A stretch of DNA of 64,000 nt from Aquibaculum arenosum (GCF_029222965.1 NZ_JARHUD010000001.1:186001-250000), one strand, 5' to 3'; positions 42,945 to 52,559 are shown, counted from the stretch's first letter. The notes: generated by a model not told the origin, from the sequence alone. Made by a program: numbers and translations.

Positions 42945-43747
42945 GAGCGTTGCACCATTCCCCAGCGCTCGACGGTCGCGCGCTCGAGCGGGGCGAGCAG
43001 CAGGCGGTCGAGCAGGAGCCAGATGATGCCGATGACGATCATCGCGAAGACGATCACCTCAGTGCGATAGAAGTCCCGTGCCAGGAAGAGCATGTAGCCC
43101 AGGCCCGTGTTGGTCGCGATCATTTCGGCGGCGATCAGGCCGCGCCAGGCGAAGCCCATGCCGGTGCGAATGCCGGTGACGATGTTGGGCAGCGCGCCGG
43201 GCAGCAGCACCTGGGTGAGCATCTGCCAGTGCCCTGCGCCCAGAGAGGCCGCGGCGTGGCGCAGCGGCATGGGAATGGTCGAGACACCCAGAAGCGTGTT
43301 GTAGGTGACCACGAAGAAGACCGCGTTGAAGATCACGAAGGTGATCGCCCCGAAACCGTAGCCAAACCAGAGCGTGGCGATGGGGATCCAGGCGATGCCG
43401 GCCAGCACCGAGAAGAAGCGCAGTGGCGGCGTCAGGAAGGTGGAGATGCCGCGGCTGACCCCCATGGCGATACCCAGTGGCACCGCGGTGACGATGGCCA
43501 GGACCGTGCCCACCGACACGCGCAGCAGGCTCGCGCCCACATGGGTCAGCAGCGTGCCGTCGATAATGGTCTTCCAGCCGGCGCTGAGCACCGTGGGGAC
43601 ATCGGGAAAAACGCGCGGATTGACGTCCAGCGCCATGACCAGCACCTGCCAGACCACCACCAGGCCGAAAAGCGGCCAGAGGAAGCGCAGGGCTTGGCGC
43701 ACGCGCGACGGAGCGGGCCGGAAGATAGTGGTCTGATCAGCGGCCAT
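42941..43747 (-). CDS. ABC transporter permease, SsuC/TauC-like (first)
   Basis: 268 residues, first gene of the importer operon. TM-rich, with the EAA loop AAASLGAGHWQMLTQVLLPGALPNIVTGIRTGMGFAWRGLIAAEM. It has the same length as the second permease, and similar sequence around the loop, consistent with an old duplication. The divergent IclR gene starts 283 bases away, so its promoter lies in the shared intergenic region. Confidence 0.9.
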   Translation of the reverse strand: MAADQTTIFRPAPSRVRQALRFLWPLFGLVVVWQVLVMALDVNPRVFPDVPTVLSAGWKTIIDGTLLTHVGASLLRVSVGTVLAIVTAVPLGIAMGVSRGISTFLTPPLRFFSVLAGIAWIPIATLWFGYGFGAITFVIFNAVFFVVTYNTLLGVSTIPMPLRHAAASLGAGHWQMLTQVLLPGALPNIVTGIRTGMGFAWRGLIAAEMIATNTGLGYMLFLARDFYRTEVIVFAMIVIGIIWLLLDRLLLAPLERATVERWGMVQRS

Positions 43748-43882
43748 AGCTGCAATCCTGCCCTAAACTCAAGGCCTGAAGATGAACAAGCGCCCTTCGG
43801 CGGCTGGCTTGCACCAGGATCTCCTCCCCGACCAATTTGCTGGGCGGCGGCAGGACGGCGTCACCGATCTCACCCACCTTTG

Positions 43883-43911
43883 TTTGCCCACACTATGGAC
43901 ATTTGCCCACA
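43883..43911. promoter_or_regulatory. Direct repeat TTTGCCCACA, candidate operator
   Basis: TTTGCCCACA occurs at 43883-43892 and again at 43902-43911, 19 bases apart (about two helical turns), between the divergent importer operon and the IclR gene. A likely regulator-binding site. Confidence 0.45.
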
Positions 43912-43934
43912 TTTCGCGGAGAAGTATTGTCGCA

Positions 43935-43954
43935 GGCTTGACCGCCGTCAAGCC
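43935..43954. promoter_or_regulatory. Perfect palindrome in the divergent promoter region
   Basis: GGCTTGAC (43935-43942) and GTCAAGCC (43947-43954) around CGCC. It may be an operator for the IclR protein or a hairpin in its mRNA leader. Confidence 0.45.
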
Positions 43955-44029
43955 AGGCTGGCGGGCTTCCGGCCGAAAGGCCACCGCGAGGAACAAGCGA
44001 CCCGGTCGACAGGCAACGAGGTGGCGCAG

Positions 44030-44845
44030 ATGGAGGTGTTCGAGGGCAGCGGAAAGGGACAGGCGCGGGGCGCCCGGCGCGGGATTGCGGTGCAGGGGGC
44101 GGCGGCCTTTTCCAAGTACATGGCCGTGCTCCAGGCCGTGGCCGACGAGCCGGGGCGGCTGGATCGGGCGGGCCTGGCGCGCCAGATGCCCTATCCGCGC
44201 GGCACGGTCTATCGGCTCGTCTCGGCGCTGGAGGCCGAGAACCTGCTGAACGAACACGCCGACGGCACGCTCCATCTTGGCCACCGACTGATCAGCCTGG
44301 CCTCGCGCAGCTGGGAGAACTCGGACCTGCGCAGCACTGCGCACGATCATCTTGAGGAACTGCGCCGGCTCACCGGCGAAACCGTGCACCTGGCGGTCCC
44401 CAGCGGCTTGGGTATGGTCTACATCGACAAGCTGGAAAGCCCCCACACCGTGCGCATGACCTCGCGCATCGGCACCTACGTCGACCTGCACACCACCTCG
44501 GTGGGCAAGGCCTATCTCGCTGCGCTGTCCCCCGACGCGCGCGCTGCGCTGGTGCAGCGAATCGAGTTCCGGCCCCGCACGTCGAACTCCATCACCGATG
44601 CGCCGACCCTGCTGCAGGAGGTGGAGCGGGTGGCGCAGCAGGGCTACTCGGAGGACCGAGAGGAGCAGGAGCCGGAAATCCGCTGCTTCGGGGCCGCGAT
44701 CCTCGACCGTGACGGCGCTCCAGTCGGCTGCGTCAGCGTCAGCGTTCCCACTTTCCGCTTCGATGCCCAAACAGCCAAAGCGCAGATCGGCCACCTCAAG
44801 CGTGCCGTCGCGCGCATATCCGCTGAGTACGCGACTCTCGTTTAG
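44030..44845 (+). CDS. IclR family transcriptional regulator
   Basis: About 271 residues. N-terminal winged helix-turn-helix (FSKYMAVLQAVADEPGRLDRAGLARQMPYPRGTVYRLVSALEAENLL), then the IclR effector domain (GETVHLAVPSGLGMVYIDKLES ... TTSVGKAYLAAL ... DREEQEPEIRCFGAAILDRDGAPVGCVSVSVP). The frame is open for more than 1 kb upstream without a plausible start; GAGG eight bases before ATG 44030 fixes it. It is divergent from the importer operon, which it most likely controls in response to the imported compound or a breakdown product. Confidence 0.92.
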   Translation: MEVFEGSGKGQARGARRGIAVQGAAAFSKYMAVLQAVADEPGRLDRAGLARQMPYPRGTVYRLVSALEAENLLNEHADGTLHLGHRLISLASRSWENSDLRSTAHDHLEELRRLTGETVHLAVPSGLGMVYIDKLESPHTVRMTSRIGTYVDLHTTSVGKAYLAALSPDARAALVQRIEFRPRTSNSITDAPTLLQEVERVAQQGYSEDREEQEPEIRCFGAAILDRDGAPVGCVSVSVPTFRFDAQTAKAQIGHLKRAVARISAEYATLV

Positions 44846-44855
44846 AGGGTCTTCG

Positions 44856-46232
44856 TTAATCGGCCTGCAGGTACCAGTCGTACTCTTGTGGCGAGATCAG
44901 CCAGTCGAATTCGTCGTATTCCGCTTCCTTGCAAGCGGCGTAGAGCTTGGGATAGTCCGCGCCCAGGTACTGGGGGATGATCTCGGAAGCGAGGAGCTGC
45001 TCCAGTGCCCGGCGCGGACGCATGGGCAAGGCCTTATCGAAGCTCTCTCCTGCGTTGCCATCGTGCGGCGCGCCGGGATCGATGCGATTGACGATGCCGT
45101 GGTGAATGCCGGCGATCATGCTGGCCAGAGCCAGGTAGGGATTGGCATCGGCGCCGGCGACCCGGCTTTCGATGCGCCGTGCCTTGCCTGAGCCGATGGG
45201 CACGCGCATGGCGACCGAGCGGTTCTCGAAACCCCAGGAGCGGGTGATCGGCACAAAGATGTTCGGCTCGAAACGCCGGTAGGAGTTCACGTTCGGCGCC
45301 AGGAAGGCCATGGATTCGGGCAGCAGATCGAGCACGCCGCCGATGGCGTGGCGCAGAGTGTCGCTGGCTAGGGCTTCGCCGCCGTCGAAGACGTTGTTGC
45401 CCTCCTCGTCGTAGAGGCTGACGTGTAGGTGCAGGCCGCTGCCGGCTTCTTCGGGATAGGGCTTGGCCATGAAGGTGGCCTGATAGCCGTGCTTGCGGGC
45501 GACACCGCGCACCACCCGCTTGAAAAGCACGCAATGGTCGGCGGCCATGAGCGGGTAGGTCTCATGGCGCAGATTGATCTCGAACTGGCCGGGCGCGTAC
45601 TCGGCACTGATCGCCCCAGTGGGAATGCCCTGGGCGTCGCAGGCATCGGTGATGTCTTCCAGCAGGTCTTCGAAGCCGTCCACCTGGTCCATGCCGTAGA
45701 CCTGGGTGCCGCTCTCGCGCTTGCCCGTGAGGGGGGAGAGCGGTGGCTGCGGCCGCCGGCCCTCGGCCCGCTCCTTGTCCAAGAGATAGAATTCGAGCTC
45801 GAAGGCCACGACCGGGCGCAGGCCCAGTTCGCGCAGGCGGCCCAGCGCGCGCGCCAGAACGTTGCGCGGCTCGAAGGCCAAGGGCTGGTTCTTGCTGTCG
45901 GAGAAGGTCAGCAGCAGCTGCCCCAGCGGCCGCTTGGCCCAGGGCACGGGCTTGAGTGAGCCAGGAATTGGCCGGGCAATGGCGTCGGGATCGCCGTCGG
46001 AAAAGCCCTTGCCGCCGGGATCGTGACTCTGGCCGTTGGTGTCGAGCAGGAAGACCGACGCCGGGAAGGTGACGCCCGATTTCCAGACGCTCTTCAGGTC
46101 CTCGACCGGATAGCGCTTGCCGCGGATGACGCCGGAAAGATCGGCAAGCAGCAGGTCGATGGCGACGGTATCGGGATGGTCGGCGAGGAAGGCCGCGACC
46201 TCGGGGTGAAGTTCAGAGCTGCTGTCCGGCAT
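44856..46232 (-). CDS. Glutamine synthetase family ligase (PuuA-like gamma-glutamylamine synthetase)
   Basis: 458 residues, smaller relatives of glutamine synthetase. Seen: IDLLLADLSGVIRGKRYPVEDL, VAFELEFYLLD (first metal site), ISAEYAPGQFEINLRH (metal site), SGLHLHVSLYDEEGNN (metal/ATP His), NSYRRFEPNIFVPITRSWGFENRSVAMRVP with substrate Arg, and RIESRVAGADANPYLALA. PuuA-type enzymes join glutamate to an amine such as putrescine. It is convergent with the IclR gene (10 bases between stops) and may belong to the catabolic module. The exact amine is not deducible. Confidence 0.88.
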   Translation of the reverse strand: MPDSSSELHPEVAAFLADHPDTVAIDLLLADLSGVIRGKRYPVEDLKSVWKSGVTFPASVFLLDTNGQSHDPGGKGFSDGDPDAIARPIPGSLKPVPWAKRPLGQLLLTFSDSKNQPLAFEPRNVLARALGRLRELGLRPVVAFELEFYLLDKERAEGRRPQPPLSPLTGKRESGTQVYGMDQVDGFEDLLEDITDACDAQGIPTGAISAEYAPGQFEINLRHETYPLMAADHCVLFKRVVRGVARKHGYQATFMAKPYPEEAGSGLHLHVSLYDEEGNNVFDGGEALASDTLRHAIGGVLDLLPESMAFLAPNVNSYRRFEPNIFVPITRSWGFENRSVAMRVPIGSGKARRIESRVAGADANPYLALASMIAGIHHGIVNRIDPGAPHDGNAGESFDKALPMRPRRALEQLLASEIIPQYLGADYPKLYAACKEAEYDEFDWLISPQEYDWYLQAD

Positions 46233-46309
46233 GATACCCTGGAAGGACGTTGCGTATGCCGCATCATCCTTCGCCGCAGCGGTGCTGGCAATGTTAATGC
46301 AACGGCGGC

Positions 46310-46341
46310 AACGCAGCGGTGTTGGCCGCCGCCGCTGCGTT
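46310..46341 (-). terminator. Hairpin at the end of fabI
   Basis: AACGCAGCGG (46310-46319) pairs with CCGCTGCGTT (46332-46341) across a 12-base loop. It touches the fabI stop codon and ends the fabA-fabB-fabI run on the minus strand. No T run follows, so termination efficiency is uncertain. Confidence 0.45.
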
Positions 46342-47162
46342 CAGCCGTTGGTGCGCGCCTTGTCCACCTCGCTCTCGGTCATGCGCGCGGGCGAAGGGAT
46401 GCCTACCACGTTGTAGCCCGCATCGACGAAGTGAACCTCGCCGGTCACTCCGGCGGACAGCGGCGAGAGCAGGTAGAGCCCGGCCTTGCCCACCTCTTCC
46501 AACGCGACCGCGCGGTTGAGCGGCGCCTGGTCCCGGCTCCAGCCATAAGTGAAGCGGGCATTGGTGATGGCCGAGCCGGCCAGGGTGCGCATCGGGCCGG
46601 CCGAGAGCGCGTTCACCCGCTTTCCCTCGGAACCCAGGTCGGTGGCCAGGTAGCGCACGCTGGCTTCCAGGGCGGCCTTGGCGACACCCATGACGTTGTA
46701 GTTCGGCGTGACCCGCTGAGAACCGAGGTAGGAGAGGGTGAGCAGGCTGCCACCCTCGCGCAGCATCGGTCCGGCTGCGCGGGCCACCTCGGTGAAGGAG
46801 TAGCAGGAGATGGTGAGCGTCTGGGCGAAGTTGGCGCGCGTCGTGTCGAGGTAGCGCCCCTTCAGCTCCTCCTTGTCGGAGTAGGCGATGGCGTGCACGA
46901 CGAAGTCGATCTCAGGCCAAACCTTGGCCAGCTCCTCGAAGGTGCCTTCCACGGCACCCGGCGCGGCAACATCGCATTCCAGCACGATGTCGCTGCCGAT
47001 TGACTCGGCGAGCGGCCGCACCCGGCGGGCAAAGGCCTGCCCCTGAAAGGTGAATGCCAGCTCTGCCCCTGCTTCGTGCAAGGCCCGGGCAATGCCCCAA
47101 GCGATGGAGTGGTCATTGGCAACGCCCATCACGAGGCCGCGCTTGCCCGTCATCAAACCCAT
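46341..47162 (-). CDS. fabI: Enoyl-[acyl-carrier-protein] reductase (NADH)
   Basis: Reduces trans-2-enoyl-ACP in fatty acid elongation. 273 residues. FabI-type cofactor site GVANDHSIAWGIARALHEAGA, then VVHAIAYSDKEELKG, and the active site YNVMGVAKAALEASVRYLATDLG with the FabI Tyr-x6-Lys spacing. RTLAGSAI is the loop near the triclosan-binding region. Third gene of the fabA-fabB-fabI operon. Confidence 0.95.
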   Translation of the reverse strand: MGLMTGKRGLVMGVANDHSIAWGIARALHEAGAELAFTFQGQAFARRVRPLAESIGSDIVLECDVAAPGAVEGTFEELAKVWPEIDFVVHAIAYSDKEELKGRYLDTTRANFAQTLTISCYSFTEVARAAGPMLREGGSLLTLSYLGSQRVTPNYNVMGVAKAALEASVRYLATDLGSEGKRVNALSAGPMRTLAGSAITNARFTYGWSRDQAPLNRAVALEEVGKAGLYLLSPLSAGVTGEVHFVDAGYNVVGIPSPARMTESEVDKARTNG

Positions 47163-47223
47163 GAGTCTTGCCTTTCCGCTTCGTCTGCGCTGGCGCCGGG
47201 GGAGGAGAAGGTAAGGGGCATCC

Positions 47224-48444
<1,221 letters not shown>

Positions 48445-48506
48445 GATACTCTAACCCCGTAGCTTGCGTTCAGCCGGTGCCCGCCGCGCAGGCGGCACGC
48501 GGTCCT

Positions 48507-49028
48507 TCAGGCTGCCTGCGCCGCGTCCTGGAACAGGCCGACCTTCAGATCCTTGGCTTCGTAAATGGTGTTGCCATCGGCTTTCAATACCCCGTCGGCA
48601 ATGCCAAGCACGAGCTTGCGCATGATGACGCGTTTGAGATCCAGGTGATAGGTCACCTGCTTGACGTCCGGCAGCACCTGGCCAGTGAACTTGACCTCGC
48701 CGACCCCCAGCGCGCGGCCGCGACCGGGCGCGCCGAGATGTCCGAGGAAGAAGCCCACGAGCTGCCAGAGCGCATCCAGGCCCAGGCACCCGGGCATCAC
48801 CGGATCGTTCTCGAAGTGGCAGCCGAAGAACCAGAGGTCCGGGCGCACGTCCAACTCGGCGATGATCTCGCCCTTGCCGTGAGTGCCGCCCTCGTCGCTG
48901 ATGTGCGTGATGCGGTCGAACATCAGCATGGGCGGCAAGGGTAGCTGCGCATTCCCCGGGCCAAAAAGCTTGCCGTGGGCGCAGTCCAGCAGTTCCTGAT
49001 AGGTGTAGCTTAGCTTCTTTTCGGTCAC
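48507..49028 (-). CDS. fabA: 3-hydroxydecanoyl-[acyl-carrier-protein] dehydratase / isomerase
   Basis: Introduces the cis double bond for unsaturated fatty acids. The open frame runs to 49163, but homology to the family begins at [23 protein letters not shown], so GTG 49028 (173 residues, the family's usual length of about 172) is my start; GGTGAGG lies just upstream though close. The active site His is in [24 protein letters not shown], which also holds the conserved Asp. It is divergent from irr, an arrangement shared by several alphaproteobacteria. Confidence 0.93.
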   Translation of the reverse strand: MTEKKLSYTYQELLDCAHGKLFGPGNAQLPLPPMLMFDRITHISDEGGTHGKGEIIAELDVRPDLWFFGCHFENDPVMPGCLGLDALWQLVGFFLGHLGAPGRGRALGVGEVKFTGQVLPDVKQVTYHLDLKRVIMRKLVLGIADGVLKADGNTIYEAKDLKVGLFQDAAQAA

Positions 49029-49270
49029 GGCCTCACCATAGGTGACTGGGTTGCGGAAGAAAAGCGACTGCCTTTCGCTCCATTGCTGCATGCCCGTTGA
49101 GGTCACCCGCGAGGGCCCCTGACGGACGTTGCGAATTGGGGAGAAAAGGGCCGCAGGATGCAAGAGCTAACCGCCGCGCCTGGGGAATCGAGCGTGGAGA
49201 AATACCTTCGACCCATTCCAATTTTCTCCCCAAGCGCATGAAAACCTCTTTCAATTTATGCTAAGCCGAC

Positions 49271-49276
49271 TATATT
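49271..49276 (+). promoter_or_regulatory. Candidate -10 box for irr
   Basis: TATATT, with TTTCAA at 49249-49254 as a possible -35 (16-base spacer). It lies seven bases before the irr start codon, so the leader would be short or absent. Confidence 0.3.
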
Positions 49277-49282
49277 CCAGCC

Positions 49283-49717
49283 ATGTCCACGATGCGACCA
49301 TACAGTGGCCTGATCGACCGCCTGAAGGCCGTCGGCCTGCGACCCACGCGGCAAAGGCTGGCCCTCAGCCGTCTCCTTTTCGAGGAAGACGGCTCGGCCG
49401 ACCGTCATCGTCACGTGACTGCCGAGCAGCTTCACGGCGAGGCGCTGGACGGCGGCATCCGGGTGTCCCTGGCCACGATATACAACACGCTGAACCAGTT
49501 CACGCGTGCTGGCCTGTTGCGTGAAGTGGTGGTCGAGCCCGGCCGTTCCTACTACGACACCAATGTGGACGACCATCATCACTTCTACTTTGAGGGAAGC
49601 GGGCGCCTGCTCGACATTCCCGGCGAGAGCGTGCATCTCGACCGCCTGCCGGAAGCGCCCGAAGGGTCGAGCGTGCGGCGCGTCGACGTCATCATCCGTC
49701 TGAGCGACGAAGGCTGA
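49283..49717 (+). CDS. irr: Iron response regulator Irr (Fur family)
   Basis: 144 residues. Fur-type winged helix (GLRPTRQRLALSRLLF ... HVTAEQLHGEAL ... VSLATIYNTLNQFTRAGLLREVVV) and a C-terminal dimer/metal domain with the Irr-type DDHHHFYFEGSGRLLDIP, where Fur and PerR proteins carry Cys. The whole protein has no Cys, so the haem regulatory Cys-Pro motif of Bradyrhizobium Irr is absent. Irr acts under iron limitation in alphaproteobacteria and senses haem. Divergent from fabA; a candidate Irr box lies 69 bases downstream of its stop. Confidence 0.9.
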   Translation: MSTMRPYSGLIDRLKAVGLRPTRQRLALSRLLFEEDGSADRHRHVTAEQLHGEALDGGIRVSLATIYNTLNQFTRAGLLREVVVEPGRSYYDTNVDDHHHFYFEGSGRLLDIPGESVHLDRLPEAPEGSSVRRVDVIIRLSDEG

Positions 49718-49785
49718 CGCCTGCCTCCGGCATTGCCGGGGGATCTCATTGATCATTCCTTGCCGACCAAAAGCTTGGAAGTGTG

Positions 49786-49802
49786 ATTGGAACGCTTCTA
49801 AA
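49786..49802 (+). promoter_or_regulatory. Candidate Irr box (ICE) upstream of the rubrerythrin gene
   Basis: ATTGGAACGCTTCTAAA resembles the Irr-box palindrome TTTAGAA-N3-TTCTAAA: the right half is exact and the left half has two mismatches. It lies directly ahead of a TTGACC -35 box, next to the irr gene, which fits control of the rubrerythrin cluster by Irr. The consensus is from memory. Confidence 0.5.
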
Positions 49803-49805
49803 GTG

Positions 49806-49835
49806 TTGACCTGAGCGGCTGTTCCTGCTTAACTA
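49806..49835 (+). promoter_or_regulatory. Promoter of the rubrerythrin cluster
   Basis: TTGACC (49806-49811) as -35 and TAACTA (49830-49835) as -10, spacer 18. The 100-base leader that follows ends in GGAAGGGAG before ATG 49942. Confidence 0.55.
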
Positions 49836-49941
49836 TGATCACAACGCGTCACCGGTGGGGTCCCTTCTCGGGGCTTCGCAGCACGGCGCCGCAAAAAAGC
49901 CGAACCGGCATTTTCGAAGTTGATCAGGAAGGGAGAGATCA

Positions 49942-50361
49942 ATGGCTGCGTTAAAGGGTTCCAAGACCGAGGCCAACCTGAAGGAAGCCTTCGCGGGCGA
50001 ATCCCAGGCGAACCGCCGCTACCTCTATTTTGCACAGAAGGCCGACGTGGAAGGCTACAACGATGTGGCCACCGTGTTCCGTTCCACCGCTGAGGGTGAG
50101 ACGGGTCACGCGCACGGTCACCTCCAATATCTCGAGGAAGTGGGCGACCCGGCCACCGGCGAGCCCATCGGCGACACCCCTCTGAACCTCAAGTCTGCCA
50201 TCGCCGGCGAGACCCACGAGTACACCGACATGTACCCGGGCATGGCTCGTACCGCCCGTGAAGAGGGTTTTGACGAGATCGCGGACTGGTTCGAGACGCT
50301 GGCGAAGGCTGAGAAGAGCCACGCCGGTCGCTTCCAGAAGGCGCTCGACACGCTCGATTAA
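49942..50361 (+). CDS. Rubrerythrin (diiron domain only)
   Basis: 139 residues, ferritin-like four-helix diiron protein likely reducing peroxide. Metal-ligand motifs: [48 protein letters not shown] and [15 protein letters not shown] (two Glu-x2-His and extra Glu). The C-terminal rubredoxin domain of classical rubrerythrin is missing, so electrons must come from a partner, plausibly the Fe-S protein encoded next. A strong terminator follows, but the downstream genes are a conserved neighbour set. Confidence 0.92.
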   Translation: MAALKGSKTEANLKEAFAGESQANRRYLYFAQKADVEGYNDVATVFRSTAEGETGHAHGHLQYLEEVGDPATGEPIGDTPLNLKSAIAGETHEYTDMYPGMARTAREEGFDEIADWFETLAKAEKSHAGRFQKALDTLD

Positions 50362-50370
50362 TGGCGTGCA

Positions 50371-50405
50371 AGGCGGGGTCGGACCAGTCCGACCCCGCCT
50401 TTTTG
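50371..50405 (+). terminator. Rho-independent terminator after rubrerythrin
   Basis: AGGCGGGGTCGGA (50371-50383) pairs with TCCGACCCCGCCT (50388-50400) over a four-base loop and runs into TTTTTGC. A textbook terminator. It would make the rubrerythrin transcript mainly monocistronic. Confidence 0.93.
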
Positions 50406-50504
50406 CTTTAACCCCAATTGAAAGCGATGCCCTCCACCCGTTGTTGCTGGAGCAAGGCCTGCGCTTTGGGGTGAACTTTACTCAAGGTGCAGGGGAGATC
50501 GGCG

Positions 50505-51863
50505 ATGCGCGAGGGCAGTCTGGATGCCCCGGTCCGGCATCCGATTCGATGGAACGACCCGGATTTCTACGACTGGGAAAAGATCAACGACGAGCTGGAG
50601 CGGGTGTTCGACATCTGCCACGGATGCCGGCGTTGCTTCAATCTCTGCGATTCCTTTCCCCTGCTGTTCGATCTGATCGACGATTCGCCCAGCGGTGAAC
50701 TCGATAGCGTCGATCGCAGCGAATATAAGAAGGTCGTGGACGCCTGCACGCTCTGTGACATGTGCTTCATGGTGTCCTGCCCCTATGTGCCCCCGCACGA
50801 ATTCGACCTCGACTTCCCGCACCTCATGCTGCGCTACCGCGCGGCCGAGCGGCACCATGGCCACAAGCTCGGCATGGAAGGCGAACTGACCAAGACCGAC
50901 CGCAACGGCAAGCTTGCTGCCATCGCCCCCTGGCTCGCCAACTGGGCCAGCGAACGGAGCAATGGCCTGACGCGGCCGCTGCTGGAACGGGTCGCCAAGG
51001 TGGACCGCCAGGCCGACCTGCCGAAGTATCACGGCAAGCCTTTCATCAAGCAGGCGCGCAATCCCGAGACGGTGAACAGCGCGGCGCCGGCGGCCGGACG
51101 CAAGGCGGTGCTCTATGCCACCTGCTTCGTGAACTACAACAATCCTGACATCGGTGTGGCCACGCGCCGGGTCATGGCGCACAACGGCGTCGAGACCGAA
51201 GTGGTCTATCCGCGCTGCTGCGGCATGCCGCAGTTCGAGCAGGGCGAGGTCGAGAAGGTTGCGGAAGCGGCGCGCGAGATCGCCGGCGAACTGATCGGCT
51301 GGATCGAGCGCGGCTACGACGTCGTGGCCCTGACCCCGTCGTGCGCGCTGATGATGAAGTTCGAGTGGCCGCTGCTGCTGCCCGAGGACGAGACGATCAA
51401 GCGCGTCTCCCAGGCCACCTTCGACGTGACGGAGTACGTGGTCGACATCGCCAACAAGGAAGGCCTGGCCGAAGGGCTGCAGCCGCTGGACGGCGGTGTT
51501 GCCCTGCACATCGCCTGTCACGCCCGCGCCCAGAACATGGGCAACAAGGCGCGCGAGATGATGAAGCTGGTGCCGGAAGCCGAGATCAAGCAACTGCCGC
51601 GCTGCTCCGGCCACGGCGGGTCCTGGGGTGTCCTGAAGGGCAACTTCGAGACTGCGCTGAAGGTGGGCAAGCCGGTGGCTCGGGACACCTACAAGGCCGG
51701 CCACAAGTACGTGGCTTCGGAGTGTCCCCTGGCCGGGACGCACATCCTGCAAGGGCTGGAGCGGATCGACGCCGACACCGCGGCGGAAGATAAGAAGCCC
51801 GTGCCGAATCGCGCGCACCATCCCATCGAGCTGTTCGCGCGCGCCTACGGCTTGATCGATTGA
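50505..51863 (+). CDS. Fe-S oxidoreductase, GlpC/HdrD-like with two 4Fe-4S clusters and CCG domains
   Basis: About 452 residues. Two ferredoxin-type clusters near the N-terminus: CHGCRRCFNLCD and CTLCDMCFMVSCPYVPP. Two Cys-rich CCG-type regions follow (YPRCCGMPQFEQGE and LPRCSGHGGSWG), as in GlpC and heterodisulfide reductase HdrD/B. ATG 50505 is set by AGGGGAG at 50491-50497. The conserved gene set rubrerythrin, this protein and DUF3501 suggests it passes electrons to the diiron protein; this is inference from context. It has no membrane segment. Confidence 0.88.
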   Translation: MREGSLDAPVRHPIRWNDPDFYDWEKINDELERVFDICHGCRRCFNLCDSFPLLFDLIDDSPSGELDSVDRSEYKKVVDACTLCDMCFMVSCPYVPPHEFDLDFPHLMLRYRAAERHHGHKLGMEGELTKTDRNGKLAAIAPWLANWASERSNGLTRPLLERVAKVDRQADLPKYHGKPFIKQARNPETVNSAAPAAGRKAVLYATCFVNYNNPDIGVATRRVMAHNGVETEVVYPRCCGMPQFEQGEVEKVAEAAREIAGELIGWIERGYDVVALTPSCALMMKFEWPLLLPEDETIKRVSQATFDVTEYVVDIANKEGLAEGLQPLDGGVALHIACHARAQNMGNKAREMMKLVPEAEIKQLPRCSGHGGSWGVLKGNFETALKVGKPVARDTYKAGHKYVASECPLAGTHILQGLERIDADTAAEDKKPVPNRAHHPIELFARAYGLID

Positions 51864-51885
51864 CCTTGCCTCAAGGAGGCCTGCC

Positions 51886-52476
51886 ATGACGAAGAAGACC
51901 GAGATCACCCGCGACGACATCTGGCCGATGGAGCGCTACGAGGCGGAGCGAAAAGGCCTGCGCAAGCAGCTTGTCGAGCAAAAACGCAACCGACGCTGTG
52001 AGGTCGGACCGGTCTGCACCTTCTATTTTGAGAGCTACGAGACCATGTGGGCGCAGATCCACGAGATGCTCTACATCGAGAAGGGGGGCGAGGAGCAGAT
52101 TGCCGATGAACTTTCCGCCTACAACCCGCTGATCCCTAAAGGCAACGAACTCTGTGCTACCGTGATGTTCGAAATCGACGATCCGGTGCGCCGCAAGGCC
52201 TTCCTGTCGCGCCTGGGTGGTGTGGAGGAGACGGCCTTCTTCGAGTTCGACGGTCATCGTGTGCTTGGAAAGCCGGAAGAGGACGTTGATCGCACCACCG
52301 CGGACGGCAAGGCGTCTTCGGTGCAGTTCATCCACTTCACCTTCACGCCTGAGCAGATCGAGGCCTTCAAGACGCCGGAAACGCGGGTGATCCTGGGGTT
52401 CAGCCACCCGCAGTACTCGCACATGGTGGTGCTGAACGAGGCCACGCGGGAGGCCCTGGCTGGCGATTTCGCTTGA
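51886..52476 (+). CDS. DUF3501 family protein
   Basis: 196 residues, soluble. ITRDDIWPMERYEAERKGLRKQLVEQKRNRRCEVGPVCTFYFESYETMWAQIHEML is the family core; the C-terminus has VQFIHFTFTPEQIEAFKTPETRVILGFSHPQYSHM. AAGGAGG (51873-51879) precedes the ATG by six bases. Function unknown, but it is regularly found with the rubrerythrin and Fe-S oxidoreductase genes, so a role in the same peroxide or iron response is likely. Confidence 0.88.
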   Translation: MTKKTEITRDDIWPMERYEAERKGLRKQLVEQKRNRRCEVGPVCTFYFESYETMWAQIHEMLYIEKGGEEQIADELSAYNPLIPKGNELCATVMFEIDDPVRRKAFLSRLGGVEETAFFEFDGHRVLGKPEEDVDRTTADGKASSVQFIHFTFTPEQIEAFKTPETRVILGFSHPQYSHMVVLNEATREALAGDFA

Positions 52477-52559
52477 CCCGCGCGGTTCCTGCCCAATTCT
52501 GACACCTCGGTCCATGTGGATCCGAAGAGCGAACCAGCGGCAGGGCGGGGGTCTGGCAC

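Noticed and set aside
42950-44029. More than 1 kb of open frame upstream of the IclR start
   Set aside because: It is antisense to a clear permease gene and the predicted sequence is low-complexity (His/Asp/Gln-rich). The ribosome site and helix-turn-helix start fix the gene at 44030.
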